Notes: generated from the sequence alone by a model not told the origin. A DNA stretch of 64,000 bases from Pedococcus sp. 5OH_020 (GCF_027812955.1 NZ_JAPYZV010000006.1:266068-330067); one strand, 5' to 3'. Shown: positions 20,221 through 28,635, numbered from the stretch's first letter. A program made the numbers and translations.

Positions 20221-20263
20221 GGCATGCGGTGGGGTGGGCATGCGGTGTGCTCGGCATGCGGTG
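20221..20263 (+). promoter_or_regulatory. three direct repeats GGCATGCGGTG before rrf2 gene
   Basis: GGCATGCGGTG occurs at 20221, 20237 and 20253, exactly 16 bases apart. Each contains the palindrome GCATGC. The array ends 14 bases before a -10-like GACAAT (20278-20283), which is itself six bases from the GTG start at 20290. It therefore covers the -35 region and is a likely autoregulatory operator. Confidence 0.6.
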
Positions 20264-20289
20264 GAGGCCTGGTGCGGGACAATGCCCCC

Positions 20290-20754
20290 GTGGACATCTC
20301 GGCGCGCACGGAGTATGCAGTCAGGGCGATGCTCATCCTTGCCGAAGCCGCCACGACCGGTGCAGGTCCGGTGAGCGTGGAGACGCTCGCCTTCCGCCAG
20401 ACGCTGCCGCGAAAGTTCCTCGAGGCGATCGCCGCGGACCTGAAGACGGCAGGACTCGTCAAGAGCACCCGCGGCGCCCGGGGTGGGTACTCGCTGACCC
20501 GCGAGGCGCGCGACATCTCGCTCGGCGACGTGTTCCGCGCCGTCGACGGTCCGCTCGCCGAGGTTCGGGGGCTGCGCCCGCACGAGACCCAGTACGAGGG
20601 CGTGGCGGAACATCTGCCGACGGTCTGGGTCGCCGTGCGCGCCAGCCTGAGGGCCGTTCTCGACGAGACCAGCCTGGCCGACGTGCTGGGTGGACAGCTG
20701 CCGCGCCGCGTGGCCGAGATGGCAGCGGATCCGGACGCCTGGGTCAGCAGATGA
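20290..20754 (+). CDS. Rrf2-family transcriptional regulator
   Basis: The 154-residue winged-helix regulator starts VDISARTEYAVRAMLILAEA, the Rrf2 N-terminus. It continues with LPRKFLEAIAADLKTAGLVKSTRGARGGYSL, the recognition helix and wing. It contains no cysteine, so it cannot ligate an Fe-S cluster like IscR or NsrR and is closer to CymR-type metabolite or protein-partner sensors. Its place directly after cysPTWA suggests control of sulfate uptake, which is inference. The GTG start is six bases after GACAAT, fitting a leaderless message, with three 11-bp direct repeats just upstream. Confidence 0.85.
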   Translation: MDISARTEYAVRAMLILAEAATTGAGPVSVETLAFRQTLPRKFLEAIAADLKTAGLVKSTRGARGGYSLTREARDISLGDVFRAVDGPLAEVRGLRPHETQYEGVAEHLPTVWVAVRASLRAVLDETSLADVLGGQLPRRVAEMAADPDAWVSR

Positions 20755-20776
20755 CCTCGGCGCCTGGGTCAGCAGA
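20736..20776 (+). repeat. 16-bp direct repeat at the end of the rrf2 gene
   Basis: CGCCTGGGTCAGCAGA occurs at 20736-20751 and again at 20761-20776. The first copy encodes the last codons of the Rrf2 protein. The second lies in the spacer before the SDR gene. Confidence 0.7.
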
Positions 20777-20827
20777 CCACCTTCGCGCCCCGACGGACCC
20801 CAGCGCCCCGGCCCGTATGATCACGCG

Positions 20828-22366
20828 GTGACAGACCCGACCACCGAGCCCTTCGGCGATGGCCCCCCGGACCGTCCGGGGATCGACCCGCGCGACCTCG
20901 CGACCGCGCTGCGGGTCCTGGAGCTGCTACCCACGCTCGAGGCCGACCACCCCGACATCCAGACGGTCAAGCGCGCCATCGGGCGCATGTACAAGCAGGT
21001 GCGCAAGGCCCGCCGCCGCGAGGCCAAGCAGCCTCAGGTCGACCACGACGAGGCCGTGCTGGCGCTCACGGCGACGGGCTCGCCACTACGCATCGACGAC
21101 GAGACCCTAGGCATCCAGCTCGTGTCCTCGGCGTCCGGTGCCCACGCCGGCGAGCTGATGAAGGCGCGTGGCTGCTACATCTGCAAGACGGAGTACACCC
21201 TCGTCGACGCCTTCTACCACTGGCTCTGTCCGCGGTGCGCAGCTGTGAGCCATGCCAAGCGCGAGCAGCGCACGGACCTCACCGGCCGGCGTGCCCTGCT
21301 GACCGGTGGTCGGGCCAAGATCGGCATGTACATCGCACTGCTGCTGCTGCGGGACGGTGCGCACCTCACCATCACGACGCGCTTCCCGCGCGACGCGGCG
21401 AGGCGCTTCGCGGCCCAACCGGACTCCGCCGAGTGGCTCCACCGGCTCAAGGTGGTGGGGATCGACCTGCGGGATCCCACCCAGGTCGTCGCGCTGGCTG
21501 ACGAGGTGGCCGCCGCCGGCCCGCTCGACATCCTCGTGAACAACGCCGCGCAGACGGTTCGACGCTCGCCCGGGGCGTACGGACAGCTGGTCGACGGTGA
21601 GGCTGCGCCGCTGCCCGACGGGGTGGAGCTTCCTGAGCTCCTCACCTTCGACCGCATCAGCGAGGCACATCCCGCGGCCCTGATCGGTACGCTGCGCGGG
21701 CAGCAGGTCGCGCATCACGAGGGGGAGAGTGCCGGGCAGGCCACGCAGTCGCGCGCGGCGCGATCCGCGGCGTCGATGACCGCGCTGGCTCTTTCGGCCG
21801 GACACGCCAGCCTGGAGGCACACCTCGCAGGGACGGCGGTGGACGCCGGCGGGCTGCTTCCGGACAGCCAGGTCAACAACTCGTGGACCCAGAAGGTGGA
21901 CGAGGTCGACCCGCTGGAGCTCCTCGAGGTCCAGCTGTGCAACGCCACGGCACCGTTCATCCTCATCTCAAGGCTGCGACCCGCCATGCGGGCGGCAGTG
22001 GCGACCGGTGCGCGACGGGCCTACGTGGTGAACGTCTCGGCGATGGAAGGCCAGTTCTCGCGACGCTACAAGGGGCCCGGCCACCCGCATACGAACATGG
22101 CCAAGGCCGCGCTCAACATGTTGACCCGCACGAGCGCAGGGGAGATGTTCGAGACTGACGGCATCCTGATGACCGCCGTCGACACGGGGTGGATCACGGA
22201 CGAGCGGCCGCACCACGAGAAGCTGCGCATGGCAGCGGAAGGTTGGCACGCGCCGCTGGACCTCGTGGACGGGGCCGCGCGCGTGTACGACCCGATCGTC
22301 CGCGGCGAGGCCGGCGAGGACCTGTACGGGTGCTTCGTCAAGGACTACGCCCCGAGCCCCTGGTAA
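20828..22366 (+). CDS. zinc-ribbon short-chain dehydrogenase-like protein
   Basis: In this 512-residue protein, an N-terminal helical region (residues 1-110) is followed by a CxxC-x13-CxxC zinc ribbon (CYIC near 117, CPRC near 134). A Rossmann SDR domain comes next with TGGRAKIG near 158, DLRD near 213 and NNAAQT near 236. A long insertion follows (about residues 250-360), then NVSAMEG and HTNMAKAALNM near 420. The catalytic YxxxK of classical SDRs is replaced by TNMAK, so the proton-donating Tyr is absent while the Lys is kept. The GTG start lies six bases after TATGAT (20816-20821), a good leaderless promoter. Function is unknown. Confidence 0.8.
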   Translation: MTDPTTEPFGDGPPDRPGIDPRDLATALRVLELLPTLEADHPDIQTVKRAIGRMYKQVRKARRREAKQPQVDHDEAVLALTATGSPLRIDDETLGIQLVSSASGAHAGELMKARGCYICKTEYTLVDAFYHWLCPRCAAVSHAKREQRTDLTGRRALLTGGRAKIGMYIALLLLRDGAHLTITTRFPRDAARRFAAQPDSAEWLHRLKVVGIDLRDPTQVVALADEVAAAGPLDILVNNAAQTVRRSPGAYGQLVDGEAAPLPDGVELPELLTFDRISEAHPAALIGTLRGQQVAHHEGESAGQATQSRAARSAASMTALALSAGHASLEAHLAGTAVDAGGLLPDSQVNNSWTQKVDEVDPLELLEVQLCNATAPFILISRLRPAMRAAVATGARRAYVVNVSAMEGQFSRRYKGPGHPHTNMAKAALNMLTRTSAGEMFETDGILMTAVDTGWITDERPHHEKLRMAAEGWHAPLDLVDGAARVYDPIVRGEAGEDLYGCFVKDYAPSPW

Positions 22367-22381
22367 CCCCCACGCCTCTCC

Positions 22382-22454
22382 CGACCGGACTCACGAACTT
22401 GTGAGTGTCCGCCCGCGCGCGAGGCCGACACTCACAAATTGCTGAGTTCGGTCG
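22382..22454. repeat. intergenic palindromic repeat, copy 2
   Basis: Imperfect ~31-bp inverted arms begin CGACCGGACTCA and share TTGTGAGTGTC with the complement of the right arm. It matches the repeat at 12534-12610, including the flanking GACCGGACTCA and the loop-side GCCCGC. It lies between the SDR gene and rpsP and may terminate transcription. Confidence 0.75.
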
Positions 22455-22513
22455 AAGGAAGGGGAGGGGGAACCGGGGAGGGGAGGGTGGTCGGGGCACC
22501 TCGCCGGGTCTGG

Positions 22514-22519
22514 CACAAT
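22514..22519 (+). promoter_or_regulatory. -10 box of the rpsP promoter
   Basis: CACAAT lies in the context TGGCACAATGG, nearly identical to TGGCAGAATGG before rplS at 28699. It is 131 bases upstream of rpsP, giving a leader of about 120 bases. No convincing -35 was found. An extended -10 (TGG) may compensate. Confidence 0.5.
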
Positions 22520-22649
22520 GGTGCGCTGTACCCGTCCAGGCACGGATGAGAGCTCCTCCTGGCTGGAACGCCTACACCGAGCCCCGGCACCCCGCGCGAT
22601 CCCGTGTGCGGTCTCGCCGCGCTCACAAGAGAAACAGGAGACCGCCACT

Positions 22650-23219
22650 GTGGCTGTCAAGATTCGTCTGAAGCGGATGGGCAAGATCCGCACCCCGTTC
22701 TACCGGGTGGTCGTCATGGACTCGCGCACCAAGCGCGACGGCCGGGCCATCGAGGAGATCGGCAAGTACCACCCCACCGAGGACCCCTCGGTCATCGACA
22801 TCGACTCCGACCGTGCGCAGTACTGGCTGACCCAGGGGGCACAGCCCACCGAGGCTGTGGCCGCGCTGCTCAAGGTCACCGGTGACTGGCAGAAGTTCAA
22901 GGGCGAGCCCGGCGCGGAAGGCACCCTGAAGGTGAAGGAGGCCAAGCCGAGCAAGCGAGAGCTCTACGAGGCCGCCATCGCCGCCGCTGGGAAGGATGCC
23001 GCGGGCACCGACGGTGCCACGACCCCGCGCAAGCGTGCGGCCAAGAAGGCAGACGAGGCCCCTGCTGCCCCCCAGCCCGACCAGGCCCAGGCCGAGAACC
23101 CCGAGAACGTCGCGGCCATCGAGGACGCGGTCGAGGCTGAGGTTGTTCGTGAGGCTGAGGCCGAGCGTTCCGCCACCTCCGAGAGGGGCGACGAGCCGGT
23201 CCCGGGCCAGGGGTCCTGA
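22650..23219 (+). CDS. rpsP: 30S ribosomal protein S16 with long C-terminal tail
   Basis: S16 binds 16S rRNA in the 30S body. The first ~85 residues ([34 protein letters not shown]) are the conserved fold. A further ~100 residues form a low-complexity Ala/Lys/Glu/Pro tail, an extension seen in many actinobacterial S16 proteins but long here (189 residues in total). The GTG at 22650 follows AGGAG at 22636-22640. The KH-domain gene begins three bases after the stop. Confidence 0.95.
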   Translation: MAVKIRLKRMGKIRTPFYRVVVMDSRTKRDGRAIEEIGKYHPTEDPSVIDIDSDRAQYWLTQGAQPTEAVAALLKVTGDWQKFKGEPGAEGTLKVKEAKPSKRELYEAAIAAAGKDAAGTDGATTPRKRAAKKADEAPAAPQPDQAQAENPENVAAIEDAVEAEVVREAEAERSATSERGDEPVPGQGS

Positions 23220-23221
23220 CC

Positions 23222-23464
23222 GTGCTGGAGGAGGCGCTCGAGCACCTCGTCAAGGGCATCGTCGACCACAAGGACGACGTCGCCGTACGACGCAAGGAGC
23301 TGCGCCGCGGTGAGGTGCTGGAGGTGCGGGTCCATCCCGACGACCTCGGCCGCGTCATCGGCCGGTCGGGGCGGACCGCCAGCGCACTGCGCACCGTGTT
23401 GGGCGCCCTCGCCGGTGGCCACACCGTCCGCGTCGACATCGTCGACACGGACAAGCTGCGCTGA
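23222..23464 (+). CDS. khpA: KH-domain RNA-binding protein KhpA
   Basis: This 80-residue single KH-domain protein of the KhpA/YlqC family has the GxxG loop in GRVIGRSGRTA near residue 42 and an N-terminal helix LEEALEHLVKGIVDH. KhpA-type proteins bind RNA and ribosomal/cell-envelope transcripts and often pair with KhpB. It lies in the standard position between rpsP and rimM. A perfect 20-bp inverted repeat follows, which may separate it from rimM-trmD. Confidence 0.92.
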   Translation: MLEEALEHLVKGIVDHKDDVAVRRKELRRGEVLEVRVHPDDLGRVIGRSGRTASALRTVLGALAGGHTVRVDIVDTDKLR

Positions 23465-23506
23465 CCGTCGAGGCCACTCCACCGCTCGCACTACGGGCAG
23501 ACCACA

Positions 23507-23548
23507 CGACGAAGGGGCCGCCAGGATGTCCTGGCGGCCCCTTCGTCG
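23507..23548 (+). terminator. perfect 20-bp inverted repeat between khpA and rimM
   Basis: The arms CGACGAAGGGGCCGCCAGGA and exact complement are separated by TG. It ends 29 bases before rimM. It is the strongest hairpin in this ribosomal region and should stop or attenuate transcription, unless it is read through. Confidence 0.7.
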
Positions 23549-23577
23549 CGTCGGGACCACCTGAGAGGATCTTGCGT

Positions 23578-24123
23578 ATGTCCGACGCTCCCCAGCTTCT
23601 CGTCGCCCGCATCGGCAAGCCCCACGGGCTGCGCGGGGAGGTCACGGTGCAGACGCACACGGATGACCCCGAGCGGAGGTTCGTCGCGGGCACCGTCTTC
23701 GCCACCCAGGCCGTAGCAGGCTCAGGCGTCCCACGGGCGCTGACCCTCCGCACGGCGCGGCAGCACCGCGCGATCTGGCTGCTGGGTTTCGACGAGGTTC
23801 CCGACCGCACCGGCGCGGAGTCGCTGCGCGGCACGAGACTTCTCGTGGACGTCGCCGAAGTGACGGAGCCCGCCGACGACGACGGCTACTACGAGGACGA
23901 GCTCGTGGGTCTGTCGGTGGTCACCGTCGACGGCGACGCCGTCGGCGAGGTGACCGGGCTGGAGACCGGGACGGCCCAGGACCTACTGGTCGTACGGCTC
24001 AGCTCGGGAGCGGAGGCCCTCGTGCCGTTCGTCACGGCGATCGTTCCCGAGGTCGACGTCGAGGGCGGGCGAGTGGTCATCGACCCGCCCACCGGGCTGC
24101 TCGAGCTCAACGAAGGCGGTTGA
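23578..24123 (+). CDS. rimM: ribosome maturation factor RimM
   Basis: The 181-residue protein assists 30S head assembly and binds S19. The N-terminal beta-barrel contains [16 protein letters not shown] near residue 9. The C-terminal PRC-barrel contains [29 protein letters not shown] and [15 protein letters not shown] 23578 follows GAGAGGA with suitable spacing. It overlaps or abuts trmD (GGTTGACCGTG junction), the normal rimM-trmD coupling. Confidence 0.95.
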   Translation: MSDAPQLLVARIGKPHGLRGEVTVQTHTDDPERRFVAGTVFATQAVAGSGVPRALTLRTARQHRAIWLLGFDEVPDRTGAESLRGTRLLVDVAEVTEPADDDGYYEDELVGLSVVTVDGDAVGEVTGLETGTAQDLLVVRLSSGAEALVPFVTAIVPEVDVEGGRVVIDPPTGLLELNEGG

Positions 24124-24125
24124 CC

Positions 24126-25340
24126 GTGCGCCTGGACGTCATCTCGATCTTTCCCCAGTACCTCGCACCCCTCGAGCTCTCCCTCATCGGGCGGGCCCGT
24201 CGGGAGGGGCTGCTCGACCTGCGGGTCCACGACCTGCGGGACTTCACGCAGGACCGCCATCGCACGGTGGACGACACGCCGTACGGTGGCGGCGCTGGGA
24301 TGGTGATGACGCCGGAGCCATGGGGACTGGCCCTGCGGCAGGTGGTCCGCTCAGGCAAGGGCGAGCCGCCCCCCCGACTCGTGGTGCCTGGTCCAGGGGG
24401 CGCACCGTTCACCCAGGCGATGGCTCGGGCACTGGCTGCGGAGCCGTGGCTGGCGTTCGCGTGCGGGCGCTACGAAGGGATCGACGAGAGGGTCTACGAG
24501 CATGCGGCGCAGGACCTGGGCCTCGAGGTCTCCGTCGTGTCGCTGGGCGACTACGTCCTCAACGGCGGTGAGGTGGCGGTGCTCGCGATCGTGGAGGCCG
24601 TCGCCAGACTCCTGCCCGGGGTGGTGGGCAACGCCGACTCTCTGGTCGAGGAGTCGCACGAGGACGGGCTGCTCGAGTACCCGGTCTATACCAAGCCCGC
24701 GTCCTGGCAGGCGGCCCCTGGCGTCCGTCGCGACGTACCACCCGTCCTGCTGTCCGGGGACCACGCTGCCATCGCGTCCTGGCGGCAACAGCAGCGCCTC
24801 GAGCGCACCGCGGCCCGGCGCCCCGACCTGCTGCACCCTTCGCAGGCCGTCGCGGTCGCGCCCGGGGCCGATGCGCTGGCCGGCCTGGACCTGGCTGTGG
24901 CCACGCCTGCAGACGCCGCCGAGCTCATGACCCTGACCCGAGCCTGCTGGGCCCCTGAGATGGCGCAGCAGGGGACCTGCGGCGCAGCGCAGGAGACCTT
25001 GCAGGACGTCATCGCCGGACTGGCGGTATGGCGCACCTGGACCGTTCGCAGCCAAGGGCGCCTGGTCGCCTCGGTGCGGACGCGCCCCTCGCCGGACGAC
25101 CCGAGCCGCTGGCAGATCGGGCGTCTCATGGTGGCGCCGGACCTGCAGGGCCGCGGGCTCGGGAGGGCGCTGCTTGCGTTCGCTGAGGCGGACGCGCCGT
25201 CAGGCACGACGACGTACTGCCTCGACACCAGCACCCGCTCCCAGACGAACCTCCGGATGTTCCGTAAGGCCGGGTACCGGGTCGCCACGCCTCAGGGGGC
25301 CCAGCACGGGACCGTCGTCGTCAGCAAGGCTCGTCGGTGA
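24126..25340 (+). CDS. trmD: tRNA (guanine37-N1)-methyltransferase TrmD fused to a GNAT domain
   Basis: TrmD makes m1G37 next to the anticodon to prevent frameshifting. Residues 1-235 are a complete SPOUT enzyme: [33 protein letters not shown] near 89, [11 protein letters not shown] and the knot [13 protein letters not shown] near 139. Beyond the usual end a second domain (residues 255-404) carries GNAT features, including [20 protein letters not shown] near 335-350 and a C-terminal [11 protein letters not shown]. The total of 404 residues compares with about 230-270 for TrmD alone. The GTG at 24126 gives the family N-terminus [13 protein letters not shown] 24120 inside the rimM stop is an alternative. 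Its end overlaps the convergent APH gene by 20 bases. Confidence 0.93.
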   Translation: MRLDVISIFPQYLAPLELSLIGRARREGLLDLRVHDLRDFTQDRHRTVDDTPYGGGAGMVMTPEPWGLALRQVVRSGKGEPPPRLVVPGPGGAPFTQAMARALAAEPWLAFACGRYEGIDERVYEHAAQDLGLEVSVVSLGDYVLNGGEVAVLAIVEAVARLLPGVVGNADSLVEESHEDGLLEYPVYTKPASWQAAPGVRRDVPPVLLSGDHAAIASWRQQQRLERTAARRPDLLHPSQAVAVAPGADALAGLDLAVATPADAAELMTLTRACWAPEMAQQGTCGAAQETLQDVIAGLAVWRTWTVRSQGRLVASVRTRPSPDDPSRWQIGRLMVAPDLQGRGLGRALLAFAEADAPSGTTTYCLDTSTRSQTNLRMFRKAGYRVATPQGAQHGTVVVSKARR

Positions 25341-26214
25341 GCAGTGCCGTGAGGGTATGGTGCGCCAGCCGCGACAACACGGGGTTCGTCACCCGGTAGT
25401 AGTCGAGGCAGCCGACCGCTCGCGCGAAGGCCCACGCCTTGCCGCGCTCCCATCGGGCGTCGTCGACGTCGAGCGACTGTCGGAAGACGCGTCGTGCTGG
25501 CGGTTCCAGCAGGTTCCAGGCCGGCATGAGGTCGATCGCTGGATCCGCGGGCGCCAGGCCGCCCACGTCGATGACGGCAGCGAGGCGGCCACCTCGCATG
25601 AGGAGGTTCCCGGGCATGAGGTCCCGGTGGGCCCACGTGTCCGCCTCGGTCCGGGCGGCTGTGCGAAGCCTCTGCCACAACCGTTCCAAGGCCCGCACGT
25701 CGATGAGATCGCGGCTCCGGCGAAGCGCGGTGTCGACGTAGTCGTCCTGCAGTGGAAGCGGTCCGCCGCGGCCCTGCCCCGCGAAGCTGCACCCTTCGAC
25801 GTCCATGGACCAGAGAGCTGACACGACCGCTGCCAGGTCCTCGGCGAACGCTCTGGAGGCTGCCACGCCGGCGTGCGACGCGGTCGCTCCCGGGAGCCAG
25901 CCATACACGGCCCATGGCAACGGGCAGGTGGCGGTGGGCCCGCCGAGCATCAGCGGTTCGGGGGTCGGCACGGGAAGGCGGCCGAGCAGGCGTCGAGCCG
26001 CAACGGCCTCCTCGGCGAGCAGGAGCCGACCGGCCTCGACGTCGTCTCCTTGGAGAGGGAACCGCAGCACCAGGTCGGGACCGAGCCGGAACAGCTGCGT
26101 CACCGTGCCGTGCGAGGGAACCCGGCGCAGCGGCAGACCCTCGCACTGGGGGAGCCGCTCGGCGACCAGCCCGGCCACAGATTCCAGACCCAGGTCGAGC
26201 TGGTCGGCATGCAT
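25321..26214 (-). CDS. aminoglycoside phosphotransferase-family kinase
   Basis: This 297-residue protein of the APH/choline-kinase fold has [10 protein letters not shown] for the N-lobe, the catalytic loop [11 protein letters not shown] near residue 191 and the metal-binding [15 protein letters not shown] near 213. Such proteins phosphorylate small hydroxylated molecules and some confer antibiotic resistance. No specific substrate or resistance can be claimed. The start is taken at ATG 26214. A longer frame to 26307 would run into the 17-bp tandem repeats upstream. It is convergent with trmD, overlapping by 20 bases. Confidence 0.85.
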   Translation of the reverse strand: MHADQLDLGLESVAGLVAERLPQCEGLPLRRVPSHGTVTQLFRLGPDLVLRFPLQGDDVEAGRLLLAEEAVAARRLLGRLPVPTPEPLMLGGPTATCPLPWAVYGWLPGATASHAGVAASRAFAEDLAAVVSALWSMDVEGCSFAGQGRGGPLPLQDDYVDTALRRSRDLIDVRALERLWQRLRTAARTEADTWAHRDLMPGNLLMRGGRLAAVIDVGGLAPADPAIDLMPAWNLLEPPARRVFRQSLDVDDARWERGKAWAFARAVGCLDYYRVTNPVLSRLAHHTLTALLTDEPC

Positions 26215-26306
26215 CGGCACCCGGGCAGCATGCGCGGGGCGACCCGCCCGTCGCAACCGGTTTGGCTGCTTTCGCCCAGCCTGCCGAGGCAGCCCATCTC
26301 GACGCA

Positions 26307-26375
26307 CTCAGTCCGCGAACGCACTCGGTCCGGTAACGTCCTCAGTCCGGTAACGTCCTCAGTCCGGTAACGGTC
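26307..26375. repeat. four tandem copies of a 17-bp repeat
   Basis: Units of consensus CTCAGTCCGGTAACGTC start at 26307, 26324, 26341 and 26358. The middle two match closely and the outer ones diverge. The array is in the 188-base spacer between the permease stop and the APH start. Confidence 0.8.
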
Positions 26376-26402
26376 TGGTCCGGCGTCGTCGGGCCAGCGC
26401 CC

Positions 26403-27161
26403 TCAGTCCCGCAAGGCGGCCCGCAGGTCCCGGGGGACGAGGCGCCGGGCCGCGATGAGCCGTTCCGCGACCGCCACGGTGACCGTCTGCGCCGCCATGA
26501 TGCCGAACAGCACCAGCACCTGAGCCGTAGCTGCCTGCACGGGGGAGCCACCCCCGAGCATGACGCCGATGAAGGCCCCGGGAAGCGTGACGACACCGGT
26601 GGTCCGCACCTGGTCCAGGCCGGGGAGCAACGCCTCGGGGGCTCGACGGTGGACGATCTCGTGGATCGCCTGGCTCGGCAGCAGCCCGAGCGAGAGGCAC
26701 GCCTCGTACTGGCCGTGCTCCTCGCGAAGGGCGGCGAACGCCCGCCGCCCGACCAGCGTGTGGGCGGTCATGGCGTTGCCGACGATGATGCCTGCCACGG
26801 GGATGACGGCGATGCCCTGGAGGGGGATCGTCCGGGTGGCCAGCACGACCGCCACGACAGGTAGCACCCCAGCCGCCATGGCGACCGCGGCAGCAGCCCA
26901 CGCGGTCTGTGCCTCGACCCGGCGGGTCGTGGTGAGAACGCCCATCGCGAACATGACGCAGACCAGCGCGATCGACAGTGCGAGGCTCCGTACGACGGCG
27001 GCGATGAGCAGCGCGGCGACGCCGAGCTGAGCGATGGCGCGCACTGCGGCCACCAGCACTGGTCGCTCGAGCCCGTAGCCGCTGCCGCGATGCGCTGCGA
27101 GAGCGATGCCCAGCAGGACGGCAAGCGCGAGGGCGACGGGCCAGCCCGGGTCGATGGTCAC
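26403..27161 (-). CDS. FetB/UPF0014 family ABC-type membrane permease
   Basis: The 252-residue integral membrane protein has about seven helices. Conserved UPF0014 segments are MFAMGVLTTTRR, PVAGIIVGNAMTAHTL near residue 125 and LPGAFIGVMLGGGSPVQAA near 193. In E. coli FetB works with the ATPase FetA in iron homeostasis. No ATPase gene is adjacent here, so the partner must be elsewhere or the role differs. GTG at 27161 follows TAGCGT (27173-27168, reverse strand) by exactly six bases, indicating a leaderless message. Confidence 0.85.
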   Translation of the reverse strand: MTIDPGWPVALALAVLLGIALAAHRGSGYGLERPVLVAAVRAIAQLGVAALLIAAVVRSLALSIALVCVMFAMGVLTTTRRVEAQTAWAAAAVAMAAGVLPVVAVVLATRTIPLQGIAVIPVAGIIVGNAMTAHTLVGRRAFAALREEHGQYEACLSLGLLPSQAIHEIVHRRAPEALLPGLDQVRTTGVVTLPGAFIGVMLGGGSPVQAATAQVLVLFGIMAAQTVTVAVAERLIAARRLVPRDLRAALRD

Positions 27162-27248
27162 CGGACAACGCTAGCGACGCAGGAGGTGTGCCCGGCGATG
27201 GGCCCGTGGGAAGTACACCGCAGGGCCTTGACGCGCCTCAGAGAGGTT

Positions 27249-27288
27249 CTGTATCGTTCTACTAGAACGTTCGAGTAGAACGATACAG
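27249..27288 (+). promoter_or_regulatory. nested palindromic operator of the LacI-type gene
   Basis: A perfect 15-bp inverted repeat (CTGTATCGTTCTACT and complement, 10-base spacer) encloses two further dyads, GTTCTAcTAGAAC and GAACGTTC. The half-site GTTCTA/TAGAAC appears repeatedly. It lies 13 bases before the regulator start, directly over the expected promoter, and is AT-richer than its surroundings, so autorepression is likely. Confidence 0.8.
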
Positions 27289-27301
27289 ACAGGAGGACAC
27301 G

Positions 27302-28360
27302 ATGGGACGGGTCACGTTGAAGTCCGTCGCAGAGGCGGCCGGAGTGTCCGTCTCCACCGTGTCCAACGCCTACAACAGGCCGGGGCAGCTGTCGGCCGAG
27401 GTACGGCAACGCGTGCTGGAGACGGCGAGGTCACTGGGGTATGCCGGGCCGGACCCGGCCGCTCGCAGCCTCCGGTCCCAGCGCGCGGGCGCCATCGGCC
27501 TGCTTTTCACCGAACGGCTGAGCTATGCGTTCTCGGACCCGTACTCCGTCGGGATGCTGGCGGGGCTGTCGGAGGTCGCCGAGGCCCATCGCACGGGTCT
27601 CCTGCTGATCCCGCTCGCCTCCCCGGACTCCAGTACGCCGCAGGACGTGGAGCTCGATGCGGACACCATGCGTCAGGCCGTCGTCGACGGCGTCGTCGCC
27701 TACTGCGTCGACGCCGACCACCCGGCCCGGCAGGTGGCTCTCGACCGAGGTCTGCCGATGGCCTCGACCATCGAGCTCGACGACGACCGGCAGCGGTACG
27801 TCCTCATCGACGAGGACGGAGCGGCCAAGGCCTTGGGTCGGCATCTGCGAGAGCTGGGTCATCGGAACGTCGGCGTCGTGGTCAACAGTCGTGAGCCTGC
27901 TGGTGCTGCCACCCTGCTGAGTGCCGACGACGAGGAGGACCTGTACTACGACTCCCGGCTGCGTCTGCGAGGCCTGCGCCAGGCACTGGGCCCGCAGGCG
28001 CAGGTGACGGCGGTGTCGGCAGGTCACAACTCGCAGGAGGCGGGCCGGACGGCCGCCCGGTTCCTGCTGGACCGGCCCGACCGGCCGACGGCCATCGCCT
28101 GCACCAGTGACGTGCTCGCCCTCGGCGTCCTGGACGCGGTCAAGGCCCGCGGGCTGGCCCCGGGTCGCGACGTGTCCGTCAGTGGGTTCGACGACATCCC
28201 CGCGGCCCGGGCGGCGGACCTCACCTCGGTCCGCCAGCCCATCGCCGAGAAGGGCCGGCTGCTCGGGCGGATGCTCCTCGACCCGCAGTTCACCCAACGC
28301 AAGGTCGTCCTCGACACCGAGCTGGTCGTCCGGTCCAGCACCGGCCCGGCACCGCACTGA
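27302..28360 (+). CDS. LacI-family transcriptional regulator
   Basis: The 352-residue repressor has an N-terminal LacI helix-turn-helix and hinge (TLKSVAEAAGVSVSTVSNAYNR, residues 5-26, then ARSLRSQR) and a periplasmic-binding-protein-like ligand domain. This includes AIACTSDVLALGVLDAVKARGLAPGRDVSVSGFDDIPAA near 260-300. ATG 27302 follows AGGAGG at 27291-27296. The ligand is probably a sugar or nucleoside but cannot be read from sequence, and no sugar transport gene is nearby. A nested palindrome upstream suggests autoregulation. A 69-residue gene follows after 65 bases. Confidence 0.92.
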   Translation: MGRVTLKSVAEAAGVSVSTVSNAYNRPGQLSAEVRQRVLETARSLGYAGPDPAARSLRSQRAGAIGLLFTERLSYAFSDPYSVGMLAGLSEVAEAHRTGLLLIPLASPDSSTPQDVELDADTMRQAVVDGVVAYCVDADHPARQVALDRGLPMASTIELDDDRQRYVLIDEDGAAKALGRHLRELGHRNVGVVVNSREPAGAATLLSADDEEDLYYDSRLRLRGLRQALGPQAQVTAVSAGHNSQEAGRTAARFLLDRPDRPTAIACTSDVLALGVLDAVKARGLAPGRDVSVSGFDDIPAARAADLTSVRQPIAEKGRLLGRMLLDPQFTQRKVVLDTELVVRSSTGPAPH

Positions 28361-28425
28361 GTCGTCGACTACGGCGTCACCAGAACATCCACATCACTCA
28401 GACACCACTGGAAAGGACAAGCACG

Positions 28426-28635
28426 ATGAACGACCTCATCGCCCTCAGCATCATCCGCAGCACCTCCGCCTCCGGCCTGGCCCAGTCGGCCCTGCCCCAG
28501 GCGGCCGTCACCGACGACGGCTACGCCCCCGCCCCCAACGGCGCGACCGTCCGGCGCTCGCTCGCGACGACGCTTCGGTCCGTAGCCTCGCTGGAGCGCC
28601 GCTGGGCCGACCGGCTCGACCCGGTTGCCGGCTGA
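28426..28635 (+). CDS. small hypothetical protein downstream of LacI gene
   Basis: This 69-residue protein has no recognised domain. It begins MNDLIALSIIRSTSASG and has a basic, helical-looking C-terminal half (RRSLATTLRSVASLERRWADRL). ATG 28426 is preceded by GGAAAGGA (28410-28417) at good spacing. Its position after the LacI-type regulator suggests cotranscription or common control. It may be secreted or membrane-associated only weakly. No signal peptide is evident. Confidence 0.5.
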   Translation: MNDLIALSIIRSTSASGLAQSALPQAAVTDDGYAPAPNGATVRRSLATTLRSVASLERRWADRLDPVAG

